Shown here one piece after another: positions 1-7,783 of a DNA stretch of 18,357 nt. Numbering within the stretch: the stretch's first letter is position 1; each line of letters starts with the position of its first letter. Origin of the DNA: M3007 sp964481485 (GTDB lineage: Bacteria > Bacteroidota > Bacteroidia > Chitinophagales > Saprospiraceae); assembly GCA_964481485.1 (NCBI GenBank), contig CAYZVM010000115.1:1-18357 (forward strand), given 5' to 3'. A model generated the notes under the pieces. The model saw only the letters and a program-made list of their open reading frames with translations, ran no database searches and was not told the DNA's origin. The position numbers and the translations under genes are program-made.

Positions 1-56
1 GCTGGTCGCGTACATTCCATAAGCATCTACCAGCACACCCTTGAGGCCATCTTTGT

Positions 57-175
57 TTGCCGTCGTTGGCGTCCTCGCCAACGACATCTCGCGTGAGACT
101 GCCCGGAGCTTGCGCATTTCAGGTTTGGGCACCCACTCCGCCGTTTGTTGTTGGCGGGGACGCCAACAACGGCAA
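57..175. repeat. Compound palindromic element (two hairpins inside an outer inverted repeat)
   Basis: Two perfect hairpins, each with a 10-bp stem and 4-base loop, lie at 62-85 (arm GTCGTTGGCG) and 147-170 (arm GTTGTTGGCG). The two arms differ by one base. The outer arms also pair with each other: TTGCCGTCGTTGGCG at 57-71 is the inverse of 161-175 with one mismatch in 15. The whole looks like a BIME/REP-type or very small MITE-like unit. The rest of 1-325 shows no convincing gene; a 62-codon frame at 41-229 runs through the palindromes and has no protein-like features. Confidence 0.75.
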
Positions 176-325
176 GAGATTTTGGAGGTAGAGTACACGG
201 ATTGGCGATGTTCTAGCCTTGCTTGGTAAAAACACCAGTAGAAGCGGCGGGGTGAGTATTTTTGGCTTGGCTACTCGCAAAGGTGCACTTGGTCAAAACG
301 CGGCGGGAAGAGTGTAGCTGTAATT

Positions 326-2794
326 TCAATCATGAGCGAGACGAAAACCAAGTTTGTTACTTTTAATTGAAGGACTGGCAAAACCTCGCCAAGAAACCAA
401 GCAAGCCGCAAAAATATCATCCCAGTGTCCACCTCGAAGCACTCTACAATTATGACATAGAATCTTTGTATTACATCCAGGGTATGAAGTATACAAATTC
501 TGGCACCATTCCGTTACATTTCCAGTCATATCGTACAAACCAATTTCGTTTGCAATTAAGCTACCTACATGATGAGTTTTTGCACCAGAATTTCCTATCC
601 TCCACGCCACTTTATTTAAGTCATTTGAACCAGAATATTGATATTGCTTACTCATATTACCTCCTCTTGCGGCAAACTCCCACTCTTCTTCAGTCGGCAG
701 GCGATAGTTTTTGCCAGTTTTGACGTTCAGTTTTTTGAGAAAAGCCTGTATGTCGTCCCAAGAAACGCCTTCTACGGGGCAATCATCGCAGCCTTTGTTA
801 TAGAGTTCGGGCGGGTCACTGTTCATTACTTCACGCCAGTCGGCTTGCGTGACTTCGTATTTGCCAATAATAAAGGAAGATACTTTGACTAAATGCTGAC
901 ATTGGTCTTCGTGTCTCCCTCGTTGGCCTTCAGGAGTGCCCATGGTGAAGGCGCCGCCCGCTACGCGCACCATTTCGAGGCCGGATTTTCTGTTTCGTGG
1001 TGGGTTGTCGGTTGTGGGTTGTTGGTTTTCAGATTGTTCGGCTGCTTTATCTACTTGCGAACTTTCCGAAAGTTTCAAACTTTCGGAAAGTTGCTGCTCA
1101 GGCCGCCCTTCTTCCTCGCGCACTTTTTGTTCCTCCTTCGCTTTTTCCATTTTTTGTAAAAACAGTTTTTTCAAAGCGGGTTTTTTCTCCAATATCTGCT
1201 CGAATCGCTCGCGCTGCGTCGGCACGGGGAAGGTTTCCAAAAACTGTTCGGCCTGTGGCGCGTCGGGGTTTTGCTCCATTTTTTGCAAAAAAGCAGCCTC
1301 CAACTTGGGCTGCACTTCCCGCATTACTTCGGGCCTGGCAGCAGCGGCTTTGGCTACTTCGGGCAGGTGCTCGCTCTGCGGAAAATCGCGCAAAAAAGCC
1401 TCCACCTTGCGCGGGCTGGGCTGTGTGCGGATGGAAGCGACGTAGGCGTTTTCAACCACCGTCAGCAATTCGGCACGCTCGGCGACAGCATCCCGGAGGG
1501 CGGGCAGGCGTTCGCTTTCGGGGAAATCCTGCACGAATTGTTGGATTTTTTCGGCGGCAGGTTGCTGCCGGATGTTTTCCAAGGTTTTGATTTCCAGCGT
1601 TTCTACCTTTTCCAACACCTGCTCGCGATATTGCCCTTGCGGGTAGGCGCGCTGGTATTCGCGCAAATCGCGCAAGGCTTCCGTTTTGTCGGCCTTGTAG
1701 AAATAGGCCTTTTCCAAATGCTGCGTCGCGTCGCTGTTTTTGTATTTTTCGATGTACCCGGCGTAGGCTTCGGCACTGTCTTTCAGGCTGGCCACCCACC
1801 AATCGCGCGTGGGCGGCGGCGTGAATGCCCAAGTCGCCGATGTACCCGTCACGAGAAAGGCGAGGAAAAGAGCCACTGCTTTCAGGCCACGCGGTGGACG
1901 GCTGGCGGTGGAAGGTGCGGCTGGCTGCGGCGTGTAAATGGTGGAGGGTCGGGGGAAATTGGGCACAGGCGCAGACGGCACCACTGCTGGCGGCGGCGCG
2001 ATTACTTCGCCTGACACCTCCGGCCCGAGCGTGAATTGCTCGCCGGTGGCTTTCATGGGTGCTTCCTCGACATCGGAAACCGCCGTTTCGGTAACGATGG
2101 TGATGGTCTCCAAAATAGAGACTTCGCGCGGGACGTACTTGCCCAAGTTGGCGTTGAATTCCATCATAGAGACTTTCACGAGCAACTGGTGCTCGCCCTC
2201 CACGCGGGGCGTGACGCTGAACAGCCATTGGGTGTAGCCCGTGTCGCGCACCAACTGCTCCGGTTCGCTGAGGGGGCGAATGGCGAACACATCGCCTTCT
2301 GGGTCAAGCAGTTCGGCCTTCATCATGTCCGACACTTCCACGCGGGAGCGGAGGCGCACCTCGTCGTCGAGCACAATATCTTCGAGGATGGCATCCTCGT
2401 CTATGGCCACGCGCACGGTGCAGATGGTGGGTTTGCGCAGGGGCATCCGGTGCGGCACGCGGTAAAGCACGCTGCCTTGCTTGGCCGCCATAGCCTTGGC
2501 GGAGGCGGCTTTCTCTTTTACCTCAAAATCCGCCTCTTCCAGCCCTTCGAGCAAATCGAAAACGGCGCTGCGGATTTGATTGTAAACGAGTTGCAGTTGC
2601 TCATTGGTGATAACGCCGCGAAAACTCTGCTTGTTGGCGTCGTTGAAGCGGGCGCGGAGTTCCTCCACCGTGCGGTGCTTTTCGGAGCCTTCGGGCAAGA
2701 GTTCTTTGAGCGCGTTGAGCGCGGCGGCGAGGTCTTCGACGAGTATTTCCTGAATATCGCGGCGAAGGGCGGGCAAAGGTTTGGCAAGCGGCAT
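326..2794 (-). CDS. Membrane-anchored EAD11-like / FGE-sulfatase (SUMF1-like, C-type lectin fold) protein
   Basis: The 822-residue protein has several parts. Residues 12-90 match the effector-associated domain 11 pattern: a helical pair, then L-x-x-R-F, a G-V-I-T turn and a final amphipathic helix ending LLEGLE. Residues about 108-235 form a beta-rich domain beginning YRVPHRM, of a type I associate with EAD proteins. A Pro-rich linker leads to one membrane helix at 303-324. Residues 330-600 are helical with recurring F-L-x-x-F-P segments and a charged tail. Residues 605-822 are an FGE-sulfatase domain (MVRVAGGAFTMG, YEVTQADW, RLPTEEEWEFAARGG, MTGNVTEW, RVLRGGHW, LGFRLA). Of the two catalytic cysteines of true FGE, the first is replaced by Asp (GGHWDD) and the second position is Cys, so enzyme activity is unlikely and a ligand-binding role is inferred. 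The FGE part is AT-rich relative to the rest. Whether the FGE half faces the periplasm or cytoplasm is not clear. Confidence 0.8.
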   Translation of the reverse strand: MPLAKPLPALRRDIQEILVEDLAAALNALKELLPEGSEKHRTVEELRARFNDANKQSFRGVITNEQLQLVYNQIRSAVFDLLEGLEEADFEVKEKAASAKAMAAKQGSVLYRVPHRMPLRKPTICTVRVAIDEDAILEDIVLDDEVRLRSRVEVSDMMKAELLDPEGDVFAIRPLSEPEQLVRDTGYTQWLFSVTPRVEGEHQLLVKVSMMEFNANLGKYVPREVSILETITIVTETAVSDVEEAPMKATGEQFTLGPEVSGEVIAPPPAVVPSAPVPNFPRPSTIYTPQPAAPSTASRPPRGLKAVALFLAFLVTGTSATWAFTPPPTRDWWVASLKDSAEAYAGYIEKYKNSDATQHLEKAYFYKADKTEALRDLREYQRAYPQGQYREQVLEKVETLEIKTLENIRQQPAAEKIQQFVQDFPESERLPALRDAVAERAELLTVVENAYVASIRTQPSPRKVEAFLRDFPQSEHLPEVAKAAAARPEVMREVQPKLEAAFLQKMEQNPDAPQAEQFLETFPVPTQRERFEQILEKKPALKKLFLQKMEKAKEEQKVREEEGRPEQQLSESLKLSESSQVDKAAEQSENQQPTTDNPPRNRKSGLEMVRVAGGAFTMGTPEGQRGRHEDQCQHLVKVSSFIIGKYEVTQADWREVMNSDPPELYNKGCDDCPVEGVSWDDIQAFLKKLNVKTGKNYRLPTEEEWEFAARGGNMSKQYQYSGSNDLNKVAWRIGNSGAKTHHVGSLIANEIGLYDMTGNVTEWCQNLYTSYPGCNTKILCHNCRVLRGGHWDDIFAACLVSWRGFASPSIKSNKLGFRLAHD
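1060..1092. repeat. Inverted pair of AACTTTCCGAAAGTT inside the EAD-FGE gene
   Basis: AACTTTCCGAAAGTT (1060-1074) and its reverse complement (1078-1092) are separated by TCA, giving a perfect 15-bp inverted repeat within coding sequence. It encodes residues 568-579 of the minus-strand protein, in the low-complexity linker just before the FGE domain. The same 15-mer recurs at 5881-5912 and 12138-12152. Confidence 0.9.
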
Positions 2795-2821
2795 AGGTCA
2801 AGTGGTGATTGGTTGTAAGAG

Positions 2822-2829
2822 CAAATGTA
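2822..2829 (-). promoter_or_regulatory. Candidate -7 box for the EAD-FGE gene
   Basis: Read on the minus strand this is TACATTTG, an exact match to the Bacteroidota TAnnTTTG -7 element. It lies 28 bases upstream of the ATG. No -33 TTTG at good spacing was seen. Confidence 0.5.
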
Positions 2830-2945
2830 TTACGAATGACTGAAAATGTAACTTCGACAAAAAATCCGGTTTGGAGGGGATGTCCATAAAAGTGTGACGC
2901 CATTGGGCAAAAAACACACCGAACGACAAAAGTCAATCCTATCGG

Positions 2946-2979
2946 AACGTCGGAAGGGTTTGAAATCCCTTCCGACGTT
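2946..2979. repeat. Perfect 13-bp hairpin
   Basis: AACGTCGGAAGGG (2946-2958) pairs perfectly with CCCTTCCGACGTT (2967-2979) across an 8-base loop TTTGAAAT. It lies between the divergent EAD-FGE gene and hemD and has no T-tract, so it is more like a dispersed palindrome than a Rho-independent terminator. Confidence 0.85.
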
Positions 2980-3019
2980 GATGGCACATCAATCATATCC
3001 CGATTCGCCCCTCCTCCCC

Positions 3020-3027
3020 TACCTTCG
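3020..3027 (+). promoter_or_regulatory. Possible -7 box upstream of hemD
   Basis: TACCTTCG differs from TAnnTTTG at one base and ends four bases before the chosen ATG, which would give an almost leaderless message. Weak evidence. Confidence 0.3.
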
Positions 3028-3031
3028 CCCC

Positions 3032-3724
3032 ATGACCGTTTTTATCTCCCGCGAACTTTCTGGCTCTTCGGAGTTCAAAAACCTGCTCGCTGCCGCAGGC
3101 TGGCTGGTGGAAGGACGGTCGTTGGTAGCGCTCGCTCCCCTGCCCTTCCGCGAGATGCCCGAATGCGATTGGATTTTTTTTTCGAGCAAAAACGCGGTGC
3201 GGTTTTTTTTTCAAAATATTGAAAATCAGAAAATTGATTTGCCCAAATCCAAATGGGCCGCGCTCGGCCAAGCCACCGCGAAGGTGCTAGCGGAATACGT
3301 CGGCAAAGTGGATTTGGTGGGCACGGGCGAGCCGAAGGGGACGGCGGTGGGATTTCGGGAAGCCAACCCCGGCCCCTCCCCGCCGGGGGTAGGGTTGCGC
3401 ATTCTCTTTCCCGCTGCCCGGCGCTCCCGCCAGAGCGTGATGTCGCTGTTAGCTCCTGATTTTCACTGTATTCATTTTGAAATTTACGACAACCAGCCCA
3501 TTGCGGAGCCGCCTTTTTCGGCGGCAGATGTGTTGGTTTTTACCAGCCCGATGAACGCGGAGGCGTATTTTTCAAAACATATTTTGGGCAAAAAACAGCG
3601 CGTGGTGGCTATCGGGGCGACGACCGCCGGGGCGCTGGGGGAGTTGGGCATCACCGCAATTGAAATTGCTGCCGAGCCGACCGAAAAGGGTTTGGCAGAA
3701 GCAGTGCTGCGTTTGCAAGGCTGA
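3032..3724 (+). CDS. hemD: Uroporphyrinogen-III synthase
   Basis: The 230-residue product should cyclise hydroxymethylbilane with D-ring inversion to uroporphyrinogen III in tetrapyrrole biosynthesis, in the cytoplasm. The HemD pattern is visible: N-terminal VFISREL, DWIFFSSKNAVRFFF, KWAALGQATAKVL, LVGTGEPKGT, ILFPAARRSRQSV, VLVFTSPMNAEAYF and VVAIGATTAGAL. HemD is poorly conserved in general, so the call rests on these spaced motifs and length. The ATG at 3032 is chosen because homology-like sequence begins there; an in-frame ATG at 2981 and a longer frame from 2894 run through the upstream hairpin. Two nine-T tracts (3174-3182, 3203-3211) and a GC-rich palindrome (3365-3396) lie inside the gene; the latter encodes a Pro/Gly-rich stretch that looks inserted. 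Confidence 0.85.
   Translation: MTVFISRELSGSSEFKNLLAAAGWLVEGRSLVALAPLPFREMPECDWIFFSSKNAVRFFFQNIENQKIDLPKSKWAALGQATAKVLAEYVGKVDLVGTGEPKGTAVGFREANPGPSPPGVGLRILFPAARRSRQSVMSLLAPDFHCIHFEIYDNQPIAEPPFSAADVLVFTSPMNAEAYFSKHILGKKQRVVAIGATTAGALGELGITAIEIAAEPTEKGLAEAVLRLQG
3365..3396. repeat. GC-rich imperfect palindrome within hemD
   Basis: Flanks AACCC and GGGTT enclose CCCCGGC / GCCGGGG arms around a C-rich loop. In frame it encodes about ANPGPSPPGVG, where HemD proteins usually have a short turn before the ILFP strand. It looks like an in-frame palindrome insertion. Confidence 0.55.
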
Positions 3725-3729
3725 ATTTT

Positions 3730-3737
3730 TACTTTTG
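3730..3737 (+). promoter_or_regulatory. Candidate -7 box for the TMTC-like gene
   Basis: TACTTTTG fits TAnnTTTG exactly and lies about 30 bases upstream of the ATG at 3767, directly after the hemD stop. Confidence 0.5.
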
Positions 3738-3766
3738 CCGGTCTTTTTATTCAAAGTGCATTTTTC

Positions 3767-5854
3767 ATGGCAAAACGACCTATTCCCGGCAAAGCGCAGC
3801 AACGTCCTCAGCCCCGCCCTCAACCCAAGCCCCAAGCAAAAGCCAAAACTGCGGCTGCTACCGGCAGCGAATCTGCCGGTTGGCTCAAATTTGCACTCAC
3901 TGCATTGGCCATCACAGCACTTTGCTACCTCCCCTCGCTCTCCAACGAATTGGTAAACTGGGACGACGACCCGAACATCACGGAAAACCCCAACCTCCAG
4001 CGCATCAACGAGGACGGGCTGGCGAAAGCAGTTCCCGACATTTTTGACATCGAAAAGGGCGCGGTCATCGGCAACTACAACCCGCTGCCCATCCTGACTT
4101 TTGCTATTGAAAAAAGCCTGGCTGGTGGTTTCAACCCCGGTTTCGTGAAACTTGTCCACGCCAATAACCTGCTGCTGCACTTGCTGACGGTGCTTGGGGC
4201 GATGCTCTTGCTGCTGCGCATGGGCATCGGCAATTGGGGCGCACTCGCTGGGGGACTGTTGTTTGGCATTCACCCGATGCGCGTGGAGTCGGTGGCTTGG
4301 GCGACGGAGCGCAAAGACGTGCTGTTCGCCGTGTTCTTTTTTGCTGCGCTGGTATATTATGTGAAATGGCTGAGGCAGGGCGACAGGGGTGAAAACCGCA
4401 CAGGAACGTACATCATGATGGTGGTTTTGGCGGTGTTGTCTTGTTTTTCAAAAGTGCAGGCCGTGACGCTGCCGCTTTCGATGCTGGTGCTGGATTATTG
4501 GTTTCGCAGGCCGATGAATTTCAAATTGATTTGGGAAAAAACACCTTTTTGGGCGCTCTCGCTCGTGTTCGGCCTTATCAACTTGTACACCCTCCGGCAG
4601 CAAGGCTCCACGACCGATGAGGTGACGCAATTTGGATTGTTCGACCGCCTTTGCATCGGTGCCTATTCGTTCGTCGTGTATCTCTACAAGTTGGTTTTGC
4701 CCTACCCGATGTCGCCGCTCTATCCTTATCCGAAGCCGCTTCCGGTGGAGGTGTATGCGTTGCCAGTGGTGTTTATAGCCTTCTGGGCGGGCATTTGGTG
4801 GATGTGGAAACGCGGCAACTCGACCACGGATGAGACCCGCGCCAATGACTACCGCATCTGGGTATTCGGCTCCGTATTCATGTTTTTCAACGTGATGTTC
4901 CTGCTGCAAGTGTTGGGTGCGGGGCAGGGCTTCAAAGCCGACCGTTTTACCTATGTGCCTTATTTTGGCTTTTTCGCCATCGCAGCGTGGTTTTTTGACA
5001 AATATTACCGACAGGAAAGAACACGCGGCATCGCGGTGGGGCTGGCTGCTGTTTTTCTCCTCGCCTCGGCGGTGGTAACGGTACGCCAAATCGGCGTGTG
5101 GAAAAATGGCGAAACGCTTTGGACGCACGTCATCAAATTTGAAGGAAAAACCAACTCCCTGCCTTATTGGAACAGGGGGCAATATTTCCGCAATTCGCTG
5201 AAGGACTACGACCGGGCACTGAAAGATTACTCGCAAGCCGTCACCATCAATCCCGACAACCCAGAACTCTACAACAGCCGGGGCAAAACGTATTTTGACA
5301 TGGCGATGTCGGGCAAATTCAATGCGCAAGCCGGAAGCTTGGTGCAACAAGCCATCCAAGACTATACGAACGCACTCAGCAAGCCGAACATAAAGCCGAA
5401 GGCAAAATCCGAAATCCTCATCAATCGCGGTGCGGCGCACGGTTGGCAGCAGAATTTCCAACAATCCATCCAAGACATCACGGAGGGGCTGGCGATAGAC
5501 CCGACCAACGAGAACGGCTATTTTAACCGCTCTATCGCATATTACACGATGGGACGGCTCGACGAGGCGTTGGCCGACTACACAGAATACCTGAAATACA
5601 ACCCGAACAACGCGGAGGTGTGGTACGAGAGCGGCATGATACTCCGTTCAAAAGGGCGGAGCCAAGAAGCGATCGAACGGCTTACCCGCGCCATCCAACT
5701 CAAACCCGGCCTCGGCCTCGCCTATCTCGAACGCGCCCGTGCGTACGTCAACGCGGGCAACCGCGCCGCCGCGCAGCAGGACTACCAGCGCGCCGCGCAA
5801 TTGGGGGTGAAAATGACGGAGTTTGATGCGAATTTGCAGCGGGGTGGGCAATAG
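3767..5854 (+). CDS. Polytopic membrane protein with C-terminal TPRs, TMTC-like (putative GT-C glycosyltransferase)
   Basis: The 695-residue protein starts with a basic Pro/Lys/Gln-rich cytoplasmic tail (1-36), then about ten membrane helices (roughly 38-450), then tetratricopeptide repeats (about 467-690, e.g. ALKDYSQAVTINPDNPELY and EALADYTEYLKYNPNNAEVW). The loop after helix 1 has NWDDDPNITENP (Asp 66-68), and residues near 169-184 read HPMRVESVAWATERKD; both are hallmarks of TMTC-type proteins, whose eukaryotic members are O-mannosyltransferases of the GT-C fold. FKADRFTYVPYFGF matches a further conserved TMTC loop. The bacterial substrate is unknown; transfer of a lipid-linked sugar to exported protein is inferred only from the family. 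The gene begins 42 bases after hemD with its own candidate promoter. Confidence 0.8.
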   Translation: MAKRPIPGKAQQRPQPRPQPKPQAKAKTAAATGSESAGWLKFALTALAITALCYLPSLSNELVNWDDDPNITENPNLQRINEDGLAKAVPDIFDIEKGAVIGNYNPLPILTFAIEKSLAGGFNPGFVKLVHANNLLLHLLTVLGAMLLLLRMGIGNWGALAGGLLFGIHPMRVESVAWATERKDVLFAVFFFAALVYYVKWLRQGDRGENRTGTYIMMVVLAVLSCFSKVQAVTLPLSMLVLDYWFRRPMNFKLIWEKTPFWALSLVFGLINLYTLRQQGSTTDEVTQFGLFDRLCIGAYSFVVYLYKLVLPYPMSPLYPYPKPLPVEVYALPVVFIAFWAGIWWMWKRGNSTTDETRANDYRIWVFGSVFMFFNVMFLLQVLGAGQGFKADRFTYVPYFGFFAIAAWFFDKYYRQERTRGIAVGLAAVFLLASAVVTVRQIGVWKNGETLWTHVIKFEGKTNSLPYWNRGQYFRNSLKDYDRALKDYSQAVTINPDNPELYNSRGKTYFDMAMSGKFNAQAGSLVQQAIQDYTNALSKPNIKPKAKSEILINRGAAHGWQQNFQQSIQDITEGLAIDPTNENGYFNRSIAYYTMGRLDEALADYTEYLKYNPNNAEVWYESGMILRSKGRSQEAIERLTRAIQLKPGLGLAYLERARAYVNAGNRAAAQQDYQRAAQLGVKMTEFDANLQRGGQ

Positions 5855-5880
5855 GTATGGCGGACAATTTGTTTTCATCA

Positions 5881-5912
5881 AACTTTCCGAAAGTTGCAGC
5901 TTTCGGAAAGTT
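5881..5912. repeat. Inverted pair of the AACTTTCSGAAAGTT repeat
   Basis: AACTTTCCGAAAGTT at 5881-5895 faces a second copy ending at 5912 (CTTTCGGAAAGTT matches; one mismatch over the 15-mer). It fills most of the spacer between the TMTC-like and SpoIIM genes. No T-tract follows, so terminator function is uncertain. Confidence 0.85.
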
Positions 5913-5923
5913 CTCGGCACAAT

Positions 5924-7783
5924 ATGAAGGAAACCAAATTCATCGAGCAGAACAAAGAAAAATGGGCTGACTTCGAGGAAATGCTCCAAGAAAAGCGGCA
6001 TGACCCAGAGCAACTGAACGATTTGTTCATCCAAATCACGGACGACCTGTCGTATGCCCGCACGTTCTACCCCAACCGCTCGGTGCGGATGTACCTCAAC
6101 ACGCTGGCACAACGCATTTTCCACAACATCTATCGCGGCAAACGTTTTCCAGCGGAACGCCTGCGTCGTTTCTGGACGGACGAACTGCCGCACCTTTTTT
6201 GGGAAGAGCGGCGAGCATTGTTGCTGGCGTTCTGCTTGTTCGCGCTGGCATTTGGCATCGGCGTGGTGTCGAGCATCATCAACCCCGACTTCGCCCGCGT
6301 CATCCTCGGCGACGAGTATGTGGAAATGACCGTGCGCAACATCGAAAGTGGCGACCCAATGGCCGTTTATAAGGACAGCGGCCCCGGCGGCATGACGGTC
6401 AGCATCGCGGCGCGCAACCTTTTTGTGGCGTTTCAGACGGCGATCTTGGGCATATTAGCCTCTATCGGCACAGTGTTCATACTGCTCTACAACGGCATCA
6501 TGGTCGGCGCTTTTCAGTATTTTTTTGTCGAGCGTGGTGTGTTTTGGGAATCGTTCCTTACGATTTGGATACATGGTACCTTGGAAATCAGCGCCATCGT
6601 TATTGCGGGCGCAGCCGGGCTGGTGTCTGGGTCGGGTTTGCTGTTCCCCGGCACCTACACGCGGGGGCAGGCGTTCCAGATATCGGTGCGGCGTGGGCTG
6701 AAAATCTTTTTCGGCGTTGTGCCAATCATCATGCTCGCGGCATTTTTCGAGGGATTTTTCACGCGCTACACCGGCACCCCAGATATTGTGCGGGCGGCAT
6801 TCATCCTGACTTCATTGGCGTTTGTGCTGTGGTATTTTGTGTGGCTGCCCCGCCACAAGGCGCGCACGGGTGCTTTCCGTGAACCGGTGCACGACAGAGA
6901 AATTCCACCGACGCGCCGACAAGCCATTGATTTCAAAGCAATAAAAAGCGGTGGGGAAATCCTTTCCGACACGTTCACGGCACTCAGCCGCCACCCGAAG
7001 ACGACGATTTGGGGGCTGTTGGGCGCGACGGCGCTGTTTGTCGTCCCAGCTTTTATTTTTTCTGTGAAAAAAATCGCCGACACGTTTGTGTTCAGTAACG
7101 AGGCATTGGGGGCGCTCACGGGTGCTGCCGGGTTTTTCAGCAATGAAACTGTGCCGTTTCTTTTTTACCTCCAAATGGCGTTGCTCGCAGGGCTGGCGGC
7201 GGCGGTATTCCGGGCATTGGAACAGGAAATGAACACCGACGAATGGCCGCTTTTTCCCCGTTCGCGGGTGCTGAAGGCCGCATTTGTGATGTTGTTGCCA
7301 GCGGCGGGTTTCGTTGCGCTTTTTCACATCGAGCCTGGCGTGTGGGGCTGGTTGCTTGCCATGGCGGCACTCCCTTTTTTGTCCCTGTGGTGCGCCATTA
7401 TTTATTTTGAAAACCTGAACCCAGCCGTGGCGTTTGCCCGTGCGTTCGAGACGATGCGTTGGGGGCAAGGCATCACGTTGGGCTTCTTGACCGTCAATTT
7501 GGGGGTGCTGTTCTTTTTCTTTCTCGACACCGCCGTCTGGCAAATCGCGCTGCAATTTTTCAGTTGGCTGGTGCCGCCCGGCGACGACAGCATGCGTACC
7601 TTCGTCACCGTCGTCACCACCTGTGCAGCGGGCATCGTGGTCTATTTTGTTTTTCTGATGACCGCGCTGAGCGGGGCGTTGCAATATTTTTCCAGCAGCG
7701 AAATAGCCGACGCGGCGAATCTGCGCGAAGGCATTGAAAAAATAGGCACAGCGCGGCAGATTCGGGGGTTGGCGAGGGAATGA
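5924..7783 (+). CDS. SpoIIM (stage II sporulation protein M) family protein with extra C-terminal membrane domain
   Basis: The 619-residue integral membrane protein has a SpoIIM-type first half (about 1-330). Diagnostic sequence is DDLSYARTFYPNRSVRMYLN (40-59) followed by LAQRIFHNIYRGKR, then helices including FAFGIGVVSS-like TM1 near 98-118 and the GIMVGAFQYFF and HGTLEISAIVIAGAAG segments. In non-sporulating Bacteroidota this family usually sits with RDD, DUF4129, MoxR and DUF58 genes and its role is not settled. The second half (about 342-619) is another set of roughly six helices that I could not assign, so the gene may be a fusion. The start is the ATG after the palindrome; an earlier frame would translate the repeat. 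It overlaps the next gene by ATGA. Confidence 0.8.
   Translation: MKETKFIEQNKEKWADFEEMLQEKRHDPEQLNDLFIQITDDLSYARTFYPNRSVRMYLNTLAQRIFHNIYRGKRFPAERLRRFWTDELPHLFWEERRALLLAFCLFALAFGIGVVSSIINPDFARVILGDEYVEMTVRNIESGDPMAVYKDSGPGGMTVSIAARNLFVAFQTAILGILASIGTVFILLYNGIMVGAFQYFFVERGVFWESFLTIWIHGTLEISAIVIAGAAGLVSGSGLLFPGTYTRGQAFQISVRRGLKIFFGVVPIIMLAAFFEGFFTRYTGTPDIVRAAFILTSLAFVLWYFVWLPRHKARTGAFREPVHDREIPPTRRQAIDFKAIKSGGEILSDTFTALSRHPKTTIWGLLGATALFVVPAFIFSVKKIADTFVFSNEALGALTGAAGFFSNETVPFLFYLQMALLAGLAAAVFRALEQEMNTDEWPLFPRSRVLKAAFVMLLPAAGFVALFHIEPGVWGWLLAMAALPFLSLWCAIIYFENLNPAVAFARAFETMRWGQGITLGFLTVNLGVLFFFFLDTAVWQIALQFFSWLVPPGDDSMRTFVTVVTTCAAGIVVYFVFLMTALSGALQYFSSSEIADAANLREGIEKIGTARQIRGLARE

Noticed and set aside
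41..229. 62-codon open frame at the left edge
   Set aside because: It reads through two strong palindromes, has no homology-like features and no start signal; treated as non-coding.
1..325. DGR template repeat or avd/reverse transcriptase remnant downstream of the FGE gene
   Set aside because: No near-copy of the FGE C-terminal codons and no RT motif is visible in these bases; the elements may lie outside the window or not exist.
2894..3031. 46-residue N-terminal extension of HemD
   Set aside because: It would translate the 13-bp hairpin, and family-like sequence starts only at MTVFISREL.
4448..5473. 341-codon minus-strand frame
   Set aside because: It lies wholly inside the TMTC-like gene, whose membrane and TPR pattern is convincing; the antisense product is rich in His/Arg and looks like a shadow.
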